A stretch of DNA of 6,528 nucleotides from an uncultured Oscillibacter sp. GTDB taxonomy: Bacteria > Bacillota > Clostridia > Oscillospirales > Oscillospiraceae. The notes under the pieces were generated by a model. It was not told where the DNA came from, made no database searches, and saw only the letters and a list, made by a program, of their open reading frames with translations. Both the position numbers and the translations under genes were made by a program. The stretch lies in the NCBI GenBank assembly GCA_946183715.1, contig CAMHDB010000107.1:1-6528 (forward strand). The letters run 5' to 3'. Below are positions 5,139 through 6,528 of the stretch, piece after piece. Every line of letters starts with the position of its first letter. Positions within the stretch are counted from its first letter, which is position 1.

Positions 5139-6528
5139 TTACATGATACGTAATGAAAACGAAAATTCCGTCACGCCGTTACGGCTTACAACGTAAATTT
5201 CCTCCTTATGGCGCTTGAGAATCGTCTTGACGATGTACAGCCCGAGCCCTACGCCGTCGCGGTCCTCTCCCCGGGACTTGTCGGTTTTGTGAAACCGTTC
5301 AAAGAGCAACGGCAACTCCTCCGGCGGGATGGTCTCCCCGGCGTTGCGGACTTTCACCACCGCCTTGTTTTCGTGGGTATGCACGCCGAAGTAGAGGACG
5401 GATTCCGGCCACGCGAATTTCGCGGCGTTTTCCAGCAGGTTGTAGAGTACCTGTATAATCATGTCCATATCGCCGAGTACGAAGATGGGCGTATCGGGAA
5501 TGTCGGCTTCCACGTCGAGGCGGCGGTCGGTGATTTTCTTTTCCATGGAAATGAGCACCCGCCGCATACTTTCGCACAGGTCGAACGTCCGCCCGCCGCG
5601 CAACGGGTCGACCGTCTGGAACTGGTTCACGTCGAGCATACGCCGCACCATTCGACTAAGTCGGCGGCTCTCCTCCGCGATGATTTCCAGATATTTCCTC
5701 TCGTTGGCCGCCGGAACCGTCCCGTCCAGAATGCCGTCGGTATACCCGGCAATCGTGGTCAGGGGGGTTTTGAGGTCGTGCGAGAGGTTCGAGAGAAATT
5801 CCCGGCGCTGAGCCTCCTGCCGTTGCAGGATGTCGGCCATTTGGTTGAACGACGCGGACAGCTCCCCGATTTCGTCCGTTGGGTCGCAGTCCTTCATACG
5901 GGTGTCGAAGTCGCCGAGGGCGTACTGCCGGGTGGCCTGTACCATTTCTTTGAGCGGAAGAACCATCTGCGAGGCCGTGACCGAGACCGCGAGAAAGGAA
6001 ATCAGCATGATTGCGGCGGAGGTGACGAAGTACAGGAAAATAAACGTATTCCAGAGGCGGTCGAGGCGGGAGGCCGTGGACGTGGCGAAGACAATGCCGA
6101 CCATCTCATGATTCTGCGGGTCAACGGCGGCGACGCCCGCGATAAGGCGTCCGATATCGGCGCTGCCGCGGAACTCCCGGACGGGGTGCCCGGGGGAGAC
6201 GCGCCCGGCGAACTCGTCGAGAAAGCCCCAGTCGGTGTCGGTGTACGCGGCAATGCCCGTCCCGGTGGCGTAGACGCGGTTCTGGCGCGCGTCGTAGAGG
6301 ATGAACTGTACGCCGCTGATGTCGGCGGCGAAATCGGCGAGATTGAAGAAGTAGGGGTTGTTCTTCAGTTGCCGGAACGGGAGGTGGTGCCCGTCCACGG
6401 GGTTGCGTATGGTGTAGCTGACGCACTGTTTGGCCATAGATTCGGCGCGCTTTTCGAGTTCGTCGGTCTGCTCCCGGCGCATGTGGATGTAGCTCAGCGA
6501 GAAGAAGACGAAGCCCAGCAGTACCAGC
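5139..6528 (-). CDS. Sensor histidine kinase (N terminus cut by the window edge)
   Basis: A two-component sensor kinase; the frame stays open to the right edge, so the start is outside. Residues are numbered from the Met at 6482. Before it the frame encodes LVLLGFVFFSLSYIH, the end of the first membrane helix. Then come an extracytoplasmic sensor region (about 5-140), a second helix (about 146-168), a HAMP linker (about 170-222), the dimerisation domain with phospho-acceptor His235 in LSHDLKTP, and the ATPase domain with N-box NLLENAAK (348-355), FERFHKTD (394-401) and GVGLGLYIVK (410-419). The G1 box reads NAGETIP (380-386) instead of DxGxGIP. The stop is 55 bases before htrA, so the kinase, and probably a response regulator beyond the edge, may control the protease. 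Signal and partner are unknown. Confidence 0.93.
   Translation of the reverse strand, partial: LVLLGFVFFSLSYIHMRREQTDELEKRAESMAKQCVSYTIRNPVDGHHLPFRQLKNNPYFFNLADFAADISGVQFILYDARQNRVYATGTGIAAYTDTDWGFLDEFAGRVSPGHPVREFRGSADIGRLIAGVAAVDPQNHEMVGIVFATSTASRLDRLWNTFIFLYFVTSAAIMLISFLAVSVTASQMVLPLKEMVQATRQYALGDFDTRMKDCDPTDEIGELSASFNQMADILQRQEAQRREFLSNLSHDLKTPLTTIAGYTDGILDGTVPAANERKYLEIIAEESRRLSRMVRRMLDVNQFQTVDPLRGGRTFDLCESMRRVLISMEKKITDRRLDVEADIPDTPIFVLGDMDMIIQVLYNLLENAAKFAWPESVLYFGVHTHENKAVVKVRNAGETIPPEELPLLFERFHKTDKSRGEDRDGVGLGLYIVKTILKRHKEEIYVVSRNGVTEFSFSLRIM

Noticed and set aside
4268..5146. A 292-codon plus-strand open frame with Arg/Gly/Leu-rich repeats
   Set aside because: It is antisense to htrA and owes its length to the 36-bp repeats, which keep all frames open. 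It has no homology-like content, and the catalytic motifs lie on the other strand.

Overview
The window is GC-rich (roughly 60% by eye) and every supported gene lies on the minus strand, so transcription runs from the right edge to the left. The protein families, the consensus sigma-A-type promoter, strong GGAGG ribosome sites and lipoprotein signal peptides point to a Gram-positive member of the Clostridia, possibly an uncultured gut Oscillospirales-like lineage. The lineage is inference from protein style, not a database match. No mobile element, RNA gene or CRISPR array was seen.

Right block (6528 to 3230): an envelope-stress-like unit. A membrane sensor histidine kinase, cut at its N terminus by the window edge, is followed after 55 bases by a membrane-anchored HtrA/DegP-type serine protease with an unusual cytoplasmic 12-residue repeat tract. 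A 95-residue protein of unknown function, read from a GTG codon 5 bases after the protease stop, comes next. An intrinsic terminator at 3230-3263 closes this block.

Left block (3227 to 1): a metal-uptake operon. A perfect TTGACA-17-TATGAT promoter with an extended -10 is followed by a 21-bp near-perfect palindrome over the expected transcription start. Then come a Fur-family regulator (probably Zur), a zinc/manganese-type substrate-binding lipoprotein (ZnuA/AdcA), the ATPase (ZnuC), the permease (ZnuB) and a second small lipoprotein cut by the left edge. Three of the four junctions are 4-base stop/start overlaps and the fourth gap is 14 bases, so this is one tightly coupled transcript. The simplest model is that the regulator, loaded with zinc, binds the palindrome and shuts off its own gene and the importer. 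When zinc is scarce the operon is expressed.

The points most worth a second look are the operator palindrome, the binding protein that lacks the usual third histidine ligand and carries an acidic loop, the recently duplicated repeat tract in the protease, the 95-residue unknown, and the lipoprotein at the end of the zinc operon. I did not find evidence of a wholly new system; the window reads as two familiar modules with unusual details.
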